The notes under the pieces: model-generated
Database searches by the model: none
What the model was told of the DNA's origin: nothing
The model's input: only the letters and a program-made list of their open reading frames with translations
Translations under genes and position numbers: made by a program
Shown here: positions 1 through 8,602 of the stretch, piece after piece
How the letters are laid out: each line of letters starts with the position of its first letter
Position numbering within the stretch: position 1 is the first letter of the stretch
NCBI RefSeq assembly: GCF_044904605.1
Contig: NZ_JADIKI010000022.1
Location: forward strand, 1,240,001 to 1,304,000
Source of the DNA: Dyella_B humi
GTDB lineage: Bacteria > Pseudomonadota > Gammaproteobacteria > Xanthomonadales > Rhodanobacteraceae
Length of the DNA: 64,000 nucleotides
Reading direction: 5' to 3'

Positions 1-590
1 AGCACATCGGCCGTACCTTGTGCAGATGGATGGCTGAATGTGTTGGCGCGGCGTATCGGCGAAGCAGGTGCATGCGTCATGATGGCGTGCACGAGCGGTG
101 TATCGTCGATGGTGTCGTAAAGCACGTCGTGCCCGTTCCATACCAGGCGCCGCGGCATGATGGCCTGGTCGCTCATCGCGAACAACGTGGCCATGTGGAT
201 GGTTCGGCGTTCGTCGAGGCAGCGCGCTAGCGTGTCGATGAAGTCCGTATCGTGGATGGCCAGCAACGGTTCGATCAGTACTTCCAGCTCGCCGCCGCAG
301 CCCATTTCGATCAATACGTCCAGGCCGGATTCCGCGTTGTAGCGGACCAGCCTAGGTTCACCGCTATCAATCACCTCCAGCGCACGCGCCACGATGTCGC
401 GTTGCGGGCAGCCGCCGGAAAGCTCGCATACCACTTGACCATCGCCCAGCACGAGCATGCGCGTACCAGGGCGGCGAAAGGTGGAGCCGCGCGTGCGCGT
501 GAGTGTGGCAAGGGCGGCTTTCGGCGCGGCATCGCGATGCAGGTCGCGTAGTGCCGCTATCAAGATGCTTAGCTCGTGGGCCGAATTCAT
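1..590 (-). CDS. XdhC/CoxI-family molybdenum hydroxylase maturation protein (partial, 3' end outside window)
   Basis: The minus strand is open from an ATG at 588-590 to the window edge (about 196 codons seen, starting MNSAHELSIL). The N-terminal pattern TRTRGSTFRRPGTRML followed by LSGGCPQRDI and EMGCGGELEVLIEP is the XdhC/CoxI signature: SGGC, then GCGG, with conserved cysteines. Family members bind molybdopterin cofactor and help its sulfuration and insertion into hydroxylases. The gene is divergent from a molybdenum hydroxylase operon starting at 850, which fits that partner enzyme. The Rossmann-type C-terminal domain of the family would lie beyond the left edge. The family call is firm; the partner is inferred from position. 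Confidence 0.85.
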   Translation of the reverse strand, partial: MNSAHELSILIAALRDLHRDAAPKAALATLTRTRGSTFRRPGTRMLVLGDGQVVCELSGGCPQRDIVARALEVIDSGEPRLVRYNAESGLDVLIEMGCGGELEVLIEPLLAIHDTDFIDTLARCLDERRTIHMATLFAMSDQAIMPRRLVWNGHDVLYDTIDDTPLVHAIMTHAPASPIRRANTFSHPSAQGTADV

Positions 591-849
591 CTTTGCTGTC
601 GAAGGAAAAGGGAGCAGAATCGCAGGGCGTGATGGTGTCACGTATATGGCGTTTGATGCCATCCTGCTATGTACGGCATGAAACTAAAGTTGCCGGCAAG
701 CCATCGTGTCTGTTCGGCACACGGGATTTTTACGTTAGTTTTGATTTGCTGGCGGTTTCGAGTTGTGTGCATGCAAGCGCGGCAGTTTTAGGCAAACACC
801 TGCCGAATCGTGCAATACACATCGTTTCTGACGCAGTACGGAGGCTCTC

Positions 850-1353
850 ATGGTGTCCTTGTCCGTCAACGGTCAGTCGTACCCGGTCGATGTACCCGAT
901 GACATGCCGCTGCTGTGGGTGTTGCGCGATGTCATCGGTCTGACCGGTACCAAATTCGGTTGTGGTATCGCGCAATGTGGTGCATGCACCGTGCATCTGG
1001 ACGGCCAGGCAGTGCGCTCGTGCGTGCTTCCGGTCGGCGCCATCGGCAACCGTGCCATTACCACCATCGAGACCGTGGGCAATACGCCCAGCGGACAGAA
1101 GATCCAGCAGGCATGGCTGGATGTAGACGTGGTTCAATGCGGTTATTGCCAGTCCGGCCAGATCATGGCGGCCGCGGCACTGCTGGCGCGCACGCCTAAT
1201 CCCAGCGATGCGGATATTGACGCGGCGATGTCCGGCAACATCTGCCGTTGCGCCACCTATGTGCGCATTCGCGCGGCGATCAAGCAAGCCGCCACCGGCA
1301 AGGCGGAGATGTTGCAGACGATCGTCAGCGCGCCGGAAGGAGCTGCGTCATGA
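850..1353 (+). CDS. iorA: (2Fe-2S)-binding subunit of a molybdenum hydroxylase (isoquinoline 1-oxidoreductase alpha-like)
   Basis: This 167-residue protein is the small electron-transfer subunit of a xanthine-oxidase-family hydroxylase. Cysteines C38, C43, C46 and C58 form the plant-type [2Fe-2S] site (GCGIAQCGACTVH), and C97, C100, C132 and C134 form the second cluster (CGYCQSGQ and GNICRCATY). The ATG follows GGAGG with good spacing. The stop overlaps the next start (ATGA), so it is co-translated with the large subunit. There is no separate FAD subunit, as in isoquinoline 1-oxidoreductase and related aldehyde dehydrogenases that pass electrons to cytochromes. The symbol is by family; the true substrate cannot be read from sequence. 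Confidence 0.9.
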   Translation: MVSLSVNGQSYPVDVPDDMPLLWVLRDVIGLTGTKFGCGIAQCGACTVHLDGQAVRSCVLPVGAIGNRAITTIETVGNTPSGQKIQQAWLDVDVVQCGYCQSGQIMAAAALLARTPNPSDADIDAAMSGNICRCATYVRIRAAIKQAATGKAEMLQTIVSAPEGAAS

Positions 1354-3626
1354 GCACCGAACTTTCGTTGCCGGCCTCCCATCAAGACGAAAACGTCGAC
1401 CTGCGCCGTCGCCACGCGCTGAAGGCTAGTGGCCTGGCGATCGCCTTTCTATGGCTGGGTGGCACTGGCGTGGCATCGGCCATGATCAGTGCGCGCCGCC
1501 AGCCGGGCGATACCGCGGCTGCCATGGCTGATGGTAGTCCGCCGTTCGCACCCAATGCCTTCATCCGCGTCGACAGCGAAGGTCCAGTGCGGCTGGTCAT
1601 GCCCAGCGTGGAAATGGGGCAGGGCATCTACACCGGCTGCTGCATGCTGCTAGCCGAAGAACTTGGCGTGGGACTGGATCAGATCAAGGTGGAACACTCG
1701 CCGCCCAGCGACGAGCTTTACGGCATTCCCCTGCTGGGCGGACAGATCACCGGCGGCTCCACCAGTACACGCGGCACCTGGTCGGTGCTGCGCGAAGCGG
1801 GCGCCGTGGCGCGCAGCATGTTGGTGAGCGCAGCAGCGGTGCAGTGGCATGTGGATCCATCCACCTGCACAGTAGATCGCGGCGTGGTGCATCACCTGCG
1901 GTCGGGTCGCAGCGCCACCTTCAATCAATTGGCCGATACGGCGGGCAAACTGCCCATGCCGGACAAGGTGCAACTCACCGATCCGAAAGATTTCAAGCTG
2001 ATCGGCAAGCCGATGCGGCGCGTGGATTCGGCGGACAAGATCAAAGGTGCCACGCAATTCGGTATCGACGTACGCGTGCCGGGCATGAAGGTCGCCACAG
2101 TGATGGCGTGTCCCACCTTCAACGGCAAGCTTGCTTCGGTGGACGACAAGGTCGCGCGCAAGATCCCTGGCGTGGTGGATGTTTTGCGTCTGGACGATGC
2201 CGTGGCCGTGGTCGGCGAGCATTTCTGGGCGGCGCGAAAAGGCCTGGACGCCTTGGTGACCAGCTGGGATCGCGGCGAGAACGCCAACCTCACCACTCAA
2301 CAACTGCGCGATGCACTGGCCGACACCGCGCGCAATGGCAAAGGCATCGTTGCGCGCAATGACGGCGAGCGTCCGCAGGGCACGCTAGTGCAATCGGAAT
2401 ACCAATCGCCGATGCTCGCCCACGCGACGATGGAACCGATGAACTGCACCGTGCACGTCACGCCAGATAAATGCGAAATCTGGACCGGCTCGCAAGTACC
2501 CATGCGCGCCGTGCAGGAAGCGGCCAAGATCACAGGGTTACCGGAAAACAAGGTCATTCTGCACAACCAGTACCTGGGCGGCGGCTTCGGGCGGCGGCTG
2601 GAAACCGACTATGCGGAACAGGCAGTGGCTTTCGCCAAACAGGTGCCGTATCCGCTGAAAGTGGTGTGGACGCGCGAGGAAGACATTCGCCACGACCGCA
2701 TGCGGCCGATGTATCACGATGTGATCTCTGCCGTTGTCGACGCCACCGGTCGCCCCGTGTGGTACGGCTATCGCACCAGCGGCGGTTCGGTGCTGGCGCG
2801 TTTTGCACCGGGCGCGATGGGCAAGGACGGCCTCGACAGCGATGCGGTGGAATGCGTGGCCGAGCTGCCGTACGACATTTCCAAGGGCCATGTGGAGTGG
2901 ATACGCCACAACATGCCGCCCGGCATCGTCGTGGGCTGGTGGCGCGGCGTCGGTCCTACACACAACCTGTTTGTGATCGAAAGCTTCATGGACGAGTTGG
3001 CGCATCGCGCTGGCAAGGATCCGCTCGAATATCGGCGTACCTTGCTGCAGAAAAGTCCACGCGCGTTGGGCGTGCTCAACCTTGCGGCCGAGAAAATCGG
3101 CTGGGGCAGCCAGCCGCTGCCGGCTCGCGTGGGACGCGGCATTGCGCTGGGCGAGCCATTCGGCAGCAACGTATGCGCGATCGTCGAGGCCGAAGTCACG
3201 CCTCAGGGTGAAGTGCGCTTGCGCAAGGCGGTGTTGGCAATCGATTGTGGTATCGCGGTCAATCCCGGTTCCATCGAAGCGCAGTTGCAAGGCGGCCTGC
3301 TGTTTGGCCTTAGCGCGGCCATGTACAGCGACCTCACCATCAAAGGGGGCGCGGTCGAGCAGAGCAACTTCAACGATTACCGCGTGCTGCGCATCAACGA
3401 ATCGCCGGTGGTCGAGGTATATCGCGTGATCAATGCGGAGCCGCCGGGTGGCATCGGCGAAGTGGGCACCGCCATCGCCGCGCCCGCGCTGGCAAACGCC
3501 ATCTTCGCCGCGACGGGTGTGCGTTTGTACAAGCTGCCGGTGAATCGCGATCTGCTGGTGCAGAGCCCCGAGGCACTCAAATCGGTGGCTTCGGCTGTCG
3601 GGCATGAGAGGAGGGACATCGCATGA
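1350..3626 (+). CDS. iorB: Molybdopterin-binding large subunit of xanthine-oxidase-family hydroxylase (isoquinoline 1-oxidoreductase beta-like)
   Basis: The 758-residue catalytic subunit starts at the ATG that overlaps the iorA stop; an upstream in-frame ATG at 1248 lies deep inside iorA and is unlikely. A Tat-type signal sits at residues 18-48 (LRRRHALKASG, then a hydrophobic stretch ending near SAM), implying folded export with cofactor. GGGFGRR near residue 410 and GGIGEVGT near 700 are molybdopterin-site motifs; Glu704 in the latter is the expected catalytic base. With the small subunit and the following cytochrome it should oxidise an aldehyde or N-heterocycle in the periplasm. Substrate unknown. 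Confidence 0.9.
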   Translation: MSTELSLPASHQDENVDLRRRHALKASGLAIAFLWLGGTGVASAMISARRQPGDTAAAMADGSPPFAPNAFIRVDSEGPVRLVMPSVEMGQGIYTGCCMLLAEELGVGLDQIKVEHSPPSDELYGIPLLGGQITGGSTSTRGTWSVLREAGAVARSMLVSAAAVQWHVDPSTCTVDRGVVHHLRSGRSATFNQLADTAGKLPMPDKVQLTDPKDFKLIGKPMRRVDSADKIKGATQFGIDVRVPGMKVATVMACPTFNGKLASVDDKVARKIPGVVDVLRLDDAVAVVGEHFWAARKGLDALVTSWDRGENANLTTQQLRDALADTARNGKGIVARNDGERPQGTLVQSEYQSPMLAHATMEPMNCTVHVTPDKCEIWTGSQVPMRAVQEAAKITGLPENKVILHNQYLGGGFGRRLETDYAEQAVAFAKQVPYPLKVVWTREEDIRHDRMRPMYHDVISAVVDATGRPVWYGYRTSGGSVLARFAPGAMGKDGLDSDAVECVAELPYDISKGHVEWIRHNMPPGIVVGWWRGVGPTHNLFVIESFMDELAHRAGKDPLEYRRTLLQKSPRALGVLNLAAEKIGWGSQPLPARVGRGIALGEPFGSNVCAIVEAEVTPQGEVRLRKAVLAIDCGIAVNPGSIEAQLQGGLLFGLSAAMYSDLTIKGGAVEQSNFNDYRVLRINESPVVEVYRVINAEPPGGIGEVGTAIAAPALANAIFAATGVRLYKLPVNRDLLVQSPEALKSVASAVGHERRDIA

Positions 3627-4927
3627 GACGCTTCCTGCTCATCGTCGTGATCCTGCTGCTGCTTGGCACGGGCGCGTACTTGTATTTGAACCGCAGCGAC
3701 AGCGCCGACGGCATTGCACCCGCTATTTCCGGTGCACCGCCTTCGGCCGATGTGATCGCGCGCGGCGAATACCTCGTCAAGGCCGCCGATTGCGCCGCCT
3801 GCCACACCGTTCCTGGTTCCGGCCAAGCGTTTGCCGGCGGCGTGCCATTCCGACTGCCGTTCGGCACTATCTATTCGTCCAACATCACTGCGGATGAAGC
3901 TACCGGCATCGGCAGCTGGAGCGATGACGAGTTCGTACGCGCGGTGCACGATGGCATCGGCAAGCGCGGCGAACATTTGTATCCGGCGTTTCCCTACACG
4001 TCGTACACCCAGCTGAGCCGTGGCGATGTGCTGGCGATCAAGGCGTATCTTTTCAGCTTGCCTAAGTTGTCGCAGCCCAACCGAAAGAATGATCTTTCGT
4101 TTCCCTACAACCAACGCTGGACGATCGGCTTCTGGAATGCGGCGTTTTTCAAGAGCCAGCGCTTCCAGCCCGATGCTTCGCAGTCGCCGCAATGGAATAG
4201 CGGTAAATACCTCGCCACCGCCTTGGGCCATTGTGCCGAATGCCACACGCCAAGAAACTTCGCGTTCGCCATAGATCACAAGCAAGAGTTGGCGGGTGAA
4301 GTACTGCAAGGCTGGCGTGCCTACAACATCACTTCTGATCAGGCGCACGGCATCGGCGCGTGGAGCGACGCCGACCTTGCCAGCTATCTCACCACCGGCC
4401 ATGCCGACGGTCGCGGTTCCGCATCGGGCCCGATGGCCGAAGCGGTAGAAAACAGCCTGCGTTTTCTGCAGCCAGTCGATACGTCGGCGTTGATTGCCTA
4501 TCTGCGCACCGTGCCTGCGCGTGCGGGCAAAGATCCCATCACTGTCGACCCCAAGCCGGCACCGGTCATGGCTTCCAGCGACGTTGCTCCCGCGGGTGAT
4601 GCAAACGCCGATTCACAGGGTCTGAAGCTGTTCGAGGGTGCCTGCGCAAGCTGCCATCAGTGGAACGGCAAAGGCCAGCAGACACCGTATGCCTCGCTGC
4701 TGGGCACGCGCGGTGTCAATGACGTGCGTGGCGCCAACGTCACGCAGATTCTTCTGCATGGCTCCAGCCTGCGCGGCGAAAATGCAAACATCTTTATGCC
4801 AGGCTTCGGCAATGCGTATTCGAATACCGAAATCGCGGAGTTGAGCAACTACGTGATTGGGCATTTCGGCAACAAGCAAGGTACGGTCACGCCGGATGAT
4901 GTGGCCGAGCGACGAAAGCAGTTGTAG
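3623..4927 (+). CDS. Triheme c-type cytochrome, electron acceptor of the molybdenum hydroxylase
   Basis: This 434-residue protein has an N-terminal hydrophobic anchor or signal (residues 3-22) and three CXXCH haem sites: C57AAC60H, C204AEC207H and C341ASC344H. The arrangement of three cytochrome c domains resembles the membrane cytochrome subunit of alcohol and aldehyde dehydrogenases that feed quinol oxidases. The start codon overlaps the iorB stop (ATGA), so the three genes form one translationally coupled unit. It probably carries electrons from the exported hydroxylase to the respiratory chain. Confidence 0.9.
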   Translation: MRRFLLIVVILLLLGTGAYLYLNRSDSADGIAPAISGAPPSADVIARGEYLVKAADCAACHTVPGSGQAFAGGVPFRLPFGTIYSSNITADEATGIGSWSDDEFVRAVHDGIGKRGEHLYPAFPYTSYTQLSRGDVLAIKAYLFSLPKLSQPNRKNDLSFPYNQRWTIGFWNAAFFKSQRFQPDASQSPQWNSGKYLATALGHCAECHTPRNFAFAIDHKQELAGEVLQGWRAYNITSDQAHGIGAWSDADLASYLTTGHADGRGSASGPMAEAVENSLRFLQPVDTSALIAYLRTVPARAGKDPITVDPKPAPVMASSDVAPAGDANADSQGLKLFEGACASCHQWNGKGQQTPYASLLGTRGVNDVRGANVTQILLHGSSLRGENANIFMPGFGNAYSNTEIAELSNYVIGHFGNKQGTVTPDDVAERRKQL

Positions 4928-4967
4928 TCGGTATCTACCTAGGAGCTAGGTCTGATCTTGCCCAGTC

Positions 4968-5083
4968 GTCATTCCGGCGAAGGCCGGAATCCAGTTTGAA
5001 TACGTTGTGCGAAGCATTCAAAATCAAGTGCTGTGTCCTTCGGACGCGAATTTGAACTGGATTCCGGCCTTCGCCGGAATGAC
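4968..5083. repeat. REPIN-like paired inverted repeat (family A)
   Basis: Two near-perfect inverse arms, starting GTCATTCCGGCGAAGG and ending CCTTCGCCGGAATGAC, are separated by about 58 bp of semi-conserved spacer containing GTGCGAAGCA and GTGTCCTTCGGACGC. The same composite element recurs at 12215, 16567, 46035 and 49377. It lies between the cytochrome and M13 peptidase genes. Such elements are usually spread by a RAYT transposase encoded elsewhere. Confidence 0.9.
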
Positions 5084-5238
5084 GAGCTTCGCTCGCAACT
5101 CCATCCAACCCTCCTTTGCTTTGAAGGGAAGCAGCAACGCGAGCGTGTAATGGTGCGCCAGTAGCCCAAATGTCATCTCCCTGATCGGGAGCTCCCAGGC
5201 TATCCTTTCGCGCATCTTCTTCCTGCGAGGGCATCGCC

Positions 5239-7287
5239 ATGCGTCCATTACCCCGCATTCTTGCATTGGCCCTACTCGGCAGCGCATCAGCATTGATCGC
5301 CGCGCCAGAGATAAATAGCGGCATCGATCTCGCCGGCATGGACCATATGGTGAAGCCTGGCAACGACTTCTTCAGCTATGCCAATGGCACATGGGTCAAA
5401 CACACGGAAATTCCCGCTGATCGATCCAGTACCGGACCTACGCAGGATCTGGAGGAGCTGACTGAGCAGCGCACGGCGGACCTGATCCGCAACATGGCGA
5501 AAACACATCCCGCCACGGGTTCCAATGAGCGCAAGATCGCCGATTATTACGCCGCCTTCATGGATGAGGCGGACATCGAAAAGCGTGGCTTGGCGCCGGT
5601 GAAAGCAGACCTCGATCAGATCGAGGCGATCAGTACACGCGACGATCTCGCTCGCGTACTGGGTAGCGAACAACGGGCCGGCGTCGATCCCGTCAATGCC
5701 ACCAACTTCCACACGGAGAACCTGTTCGGTTTGTTCGTGGCGCAGGGGTTGGAAGATCCTGCGCACAATATGCCGTATCTGCTGCAGGGAGGCCTGGCCA
5801 TGCCAAGTCGTGATTACTACCTGTCGCAAGATGCGCAGATGGCGGCGGCGCGCGCCAAGTACCAGACGTATGTCTCTTCGCTGTTGAAGCTGGCTGGTAC
5901 GCCGGATGCAGAGACACAGGCCAAAGCCATCATCGCGCTGGAAACCAAGCTTGCGCAGGCGCAGGAAAGCCTGCTGGACAGCGAAGACATCCACAAGGCC
6001 AATCATGTGTGGAACTTGGCCGACTTCGCACGGAATGCGCCCGGGTTGAACTGGAAGGTTTATTTCAATGCGGCGCAGCTCGGCGACCAGCAGCGCTTCC
6101 ACGTATGGCAGCCCGCCGGTACGACGGGTCTCGCGGCGCTGGTCGGCAGCGAACCCATCGACACTTGGAAAGCACTATTGCGTTATCACGCGCTGGATAA
6201 AGCCGCGCCACTGTTGCCCAAGGCGTATGCGGAGCTGCATTTCGATTTTTACGGTACCGCGCTGCAAGGCACGCCCAAGCAGGCCGAACGCTGGAAGCGC
6301 GCGGTGGATGCCACCAGCGTGGACTTAGGCGATGCGGTGGGCCAAGTCTATGTGAAGCACTATTTTCCGCCTTCGTCCAAGGCGAAGGTGCAGGCGATGG
6401 TGAAAAACCTGATCGCCACCTTCGACCAACGCTTAGATTCACTGGCGTGGATGACGCCGGCTACGCGCGCCAAGGCCAAAGAGAAACTGTCCACGCTCCG
6501 CGTGGGCGTAGGCTACCCCGAGACCTGGCGCGATTATCGTGATCTGCTGGTTCGCTCTGACGATGCGCTGGGCAATCATCAGCGAGCCGTTGCGCAGGAA
6601 TATCGCCACCAACTGGCGAAGCTTCATCAGCCGGTTGATCGTGGCGAGTGGTGGATGACGCCGCAAACGGTTGATGCCGTAAACCTGCCACTGCAGAACG
6701 CGCTCAATTTCCCTGCCGCCATATTGCAGCCGCCGTTCTACGACCCGAGCGCTGATGATGCCGCCAACTACGGTGCTACCGGCGCGACGATCGGCCATGA
6801 AATCAGCCATAGCTTCGACAACCTCGGCTCAGATTTCGATGCGCAAGGCAGGCTGGCGAATTGGTGGACACCGCAGGATGCCGCTCATTTCCATGCCGAC
6901 ACGCAAAAACTGGCCGAGCAATACAACCATTACGAAGTGCTGCCAGGTATGTACGTCAACGGGCAGCAGACGCTGGGCGAGAACATCGCCGACGTCGCCG
7001 GTCTTGCGGTGGCGTATGCGGCTTATCACCGCTCATTGAATGGTAAGCCTGCGCCGGTGATCGATGGTCTTACCGGCGACCAGCGCTTCTTCATCGCTTA
7101 TGCGCAAAGCTGGCGCGCAAAGACCCGCGACGAAGCCTTGCGCCAGCAGCTCGCCACCGACGTGCATGCGCCTGAAGCCATTCGTGCACAGGCAGCGCGC
7201 AATATCGACGGCTGGTATGCGGCATTCGATGTGAAGCCGGGCGAAGCGCTGTATCTCGTTCCCGAGCAAAGGGTCAAGATCTGGTAG
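5239..7287 (+). CDS. pepO: M13 family zinc metallopeptidase (PepO/neprilysin-like)
   Basis: The protein has 682 residues with a short signal peptide (MRPLPRILALALLGSASALIA). The gluzincin motif HEISH is at residues 520-524, and the third zinc ligand is in ENIADVAG (Glu581). The M13 N-terminal all-helical lobe begins at the DFFSYANGTW motif, and the length matches the family. It should cleave small peptides in the periplasm or outside the cell. It is a single gene preceded by a REPIN element. The symbol is a family name, not a proven orthologue. Confidence 0.92.
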   Translation: MRPLPRILALALLGSASALIAAPEINSGIDLAGMDHMVKPGNDFFSYANGTWVKHTEIPADRSSTGPTQDLEELTEQRTADLIRNMAKTHPATGSNERKIADYYAAFMDEADIEKRGLAPVKADLDQIEAISTRDDLARVLGSEQRAGVDPVNATNFHTENLFGLFVAQGLEDPAHNMPYLLQGGLAMPSRDYYLSQDAQMAAARAKYQTYVSSLLKLAGTPDAETQAKAIIALETKLAQAQESLLDSEDIHKANHVWNLADFARNAPGLNWKVYFNAAQLGDQQRFHVWQPAGTTGLAALVGSEPIDTWKALLRYHALDKAAPLLPKAYAELHFDFYGTALQGTPKQAERWKRAVDATSVDLGDAVGQVYVKHYFPPSSKAKVQAMVKNLIATFDQRLDSLAWMTPATRAKAKEKLSTLRVGVGYPETWRDYRDLLVRSDDALGNHQRAVAQEYRHQLAKLHQPVDRGEWWMTPQTVDAVNLPLQNALNFPAAILQPPFYDPSADDAANYGATGATIGHEISHSFDNLGSDFDAQGRLANWWTPQDAAHFHADTQKLAEQYNHYEVLPGMYVNGQQTLGENIADVAGLAVAYAAYHRSLNGKPAPVIDGLTGDQRFFIAYAQSWRAKTRDEALRQQLATDVHAPEAIRAQAARNIDGWYAAFDVKPGEALYLVPEQRVKIW

Positions 7288-7359
7288 CGCCGGTCAGGGC
7301 TTGGGGAGCCATGAACGCACGTCAATTCGATTGGCTCGATGTGATCGCGCGCTGATCGT

Positions 7360-7394
7360 ACCCTCACTCCAACCCCTCTCCCGAAGGGAGAGGG
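7360..7394. repeat. GC-rich hairpin repeat (CCCTCTCCC family)
   Basis: A perfect stem CCCTCTCCC-GAA-GGGAGAGGG (7374-7394) is preceded by CCCTCACTCCAA. Related copies occur near 41740 and 60905. It sits between two convergent genes (M13 peptidase and GH16) and may act as a bidirectional transcription barrier; it has no U-run of intrinsic-terminator type. Confidence 0.75.
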
Positions 7395-7416
7395 ACTTGC
7401 TTAGCGAGGGAAAACC

Positions 7417-8442
7417 TCAGCCCTTCGCAACCGGCTTCTGCCCCGGTTTGTTCGCATCCGCCGCCATCTCCGGCTGCACGGGCGCCGGCACCTTCTTGCC
7501 GTTGCCGGGCTTGGTCCACACTCCCACGTAATCCACGATCATCGGATGCCCGGGCTCGGTGTCGGGCGTCGGTGTGGGTTTCCAGCCGGCCATCACGAAC
7601 GAGAAGCCGCCGCCCACCGCGACATCAAGCAACAGGAAGTAGCCGCGCTGCTCGGCGAGTTGGTGCCAGGTTTCGGCAGGAAGCTGGTTTTCGGCCACCT
7701 GGTTGATCAGCTGACCATCCACGAACCAGCGCATCTGTTCCGGGGTGACGCTGCGGTTCCACTCGAAAGTGAAAGTGTGCGGGCCGGCGGTGCATGCCTC
7801 GTGCGGGCAGGGCAAACGGGCGCCGATGCCGATGGGTTCGCCGCACGGACCACCGGGATTCATGCCGCAGTGCAGGATGCCCCACGCAGCATCCAGGCCG
7901 TTGACGCTTTCCATGATGTCGAACTCGCCGGAATTCGGCCACGCCATGGTGGTGCGGTAATTGCTGCCCAGTGCCCAGAAGGCGGGCCAGTAGCCCAGCG
8001 CATTCGGGCCGGTCACGTGGGGCATTTGAATGCGCGCTTCCATGCGCAGCATGCCGCCGTCGGGCGCGGTGAAATCGTCGCGGATGGTTTCGACACGCCC
8101 GGACGTCCACTGACCGCTGGCATCGCGTAGCGGCGTGATCAGCAGATGGCCCTGGCCATCCAGGTGGAGGTTGGCCGGATCGCTGGTGTAGTTCTCGACC
8201 TCCGACGTACCCCAGTTCACCGGACCGTTCGGATAACCATGCCCGGTGTCGATGCGCCAGTTGGCGGACGAGGGCAGGGAGCCGGCAGGGCCAGCGAACG
8301 AGTCGCCCCATTGCAACTGCCAGCCTGGCGGAGATGGAAGGTCGATGGCTTGCGCACGATTGGCAAAGCCGATGAGGCCCACGCCGAGCGCACATGCTGT
8401 GACGGTGGCGAAAGCGCGGGAAGGAATGTTCTTGATCTGCAT
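7417..8442 (-). CDS. Secreted glycoside hydrolase family 16 protein (beta-glucanase-like)
   Basis: The protein has 341 residues with a Sec signal peptide of about 32 residues (cleavage after AQA). The GH16 catalytic signature ExDxxE is intact as E173-F-D175-I-M-E178, preceded by the typical YWPAFWALGS beta-strand motif. Family members hydrolyse beta-1,3 or mixed-linkage glucans, agarose and similar polymers; the substrate is not resolved. The C-terminal tail after VDYVGVWTK is proline/lysine rich and probably disordered. It appears monocistronic. Confidence 0.9.
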   Translation of the reverse strand: MQIKNIPSRAFATVTACALGVGLIGFANRAQAIDLPSPPGWQLQWGDSFAGPAGSLPSSANWRIDTGHGYPNGPVNWGTSEVENYTSDPANLHLDGQGHLLITPLRDASGQWTSGRVETIRDDFTAPDGGMLRMEARIQMPHVTGPNALGYWPAFWALGSNYRTTMAWPNSGEFDIMESVNGLDAAWGILHCGMNPGGPCGEPIGIGARLPCPHEACTAGPHTFTFEWNRSVTPEQMRWFVDGQLINQVAENQLPAETWHQLAEQRGYFLLLDVAVGGGFSFVMAGWKPTPTPDTEPGHPMIVDYVGVWTKPGNGKKVPAPVQPEMAADANKPGQKPVAKG

Positions 8443-8602
8443 AAACTACCGAAGGTGGGGCGCGGCACGCTCCCTGCTGTGCCGGCCCGGCGTTGCCGGA
8501 TCGGCGGACGAAAAACACGGGGAGGATACATCCCCTGCATGCGTTTTTAATGTGTTCGGCTTCCAGAAGCAAATCTGTAGCGCAGGTCTCATTGCGGCAA
8601 CA

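Noticed and set aside
2538..3605. A 355-codon open frame opposite iorB
   Set aside because: Shadow of iorB, which has intact cofactor motifs; no SD or family in the reverse frame.
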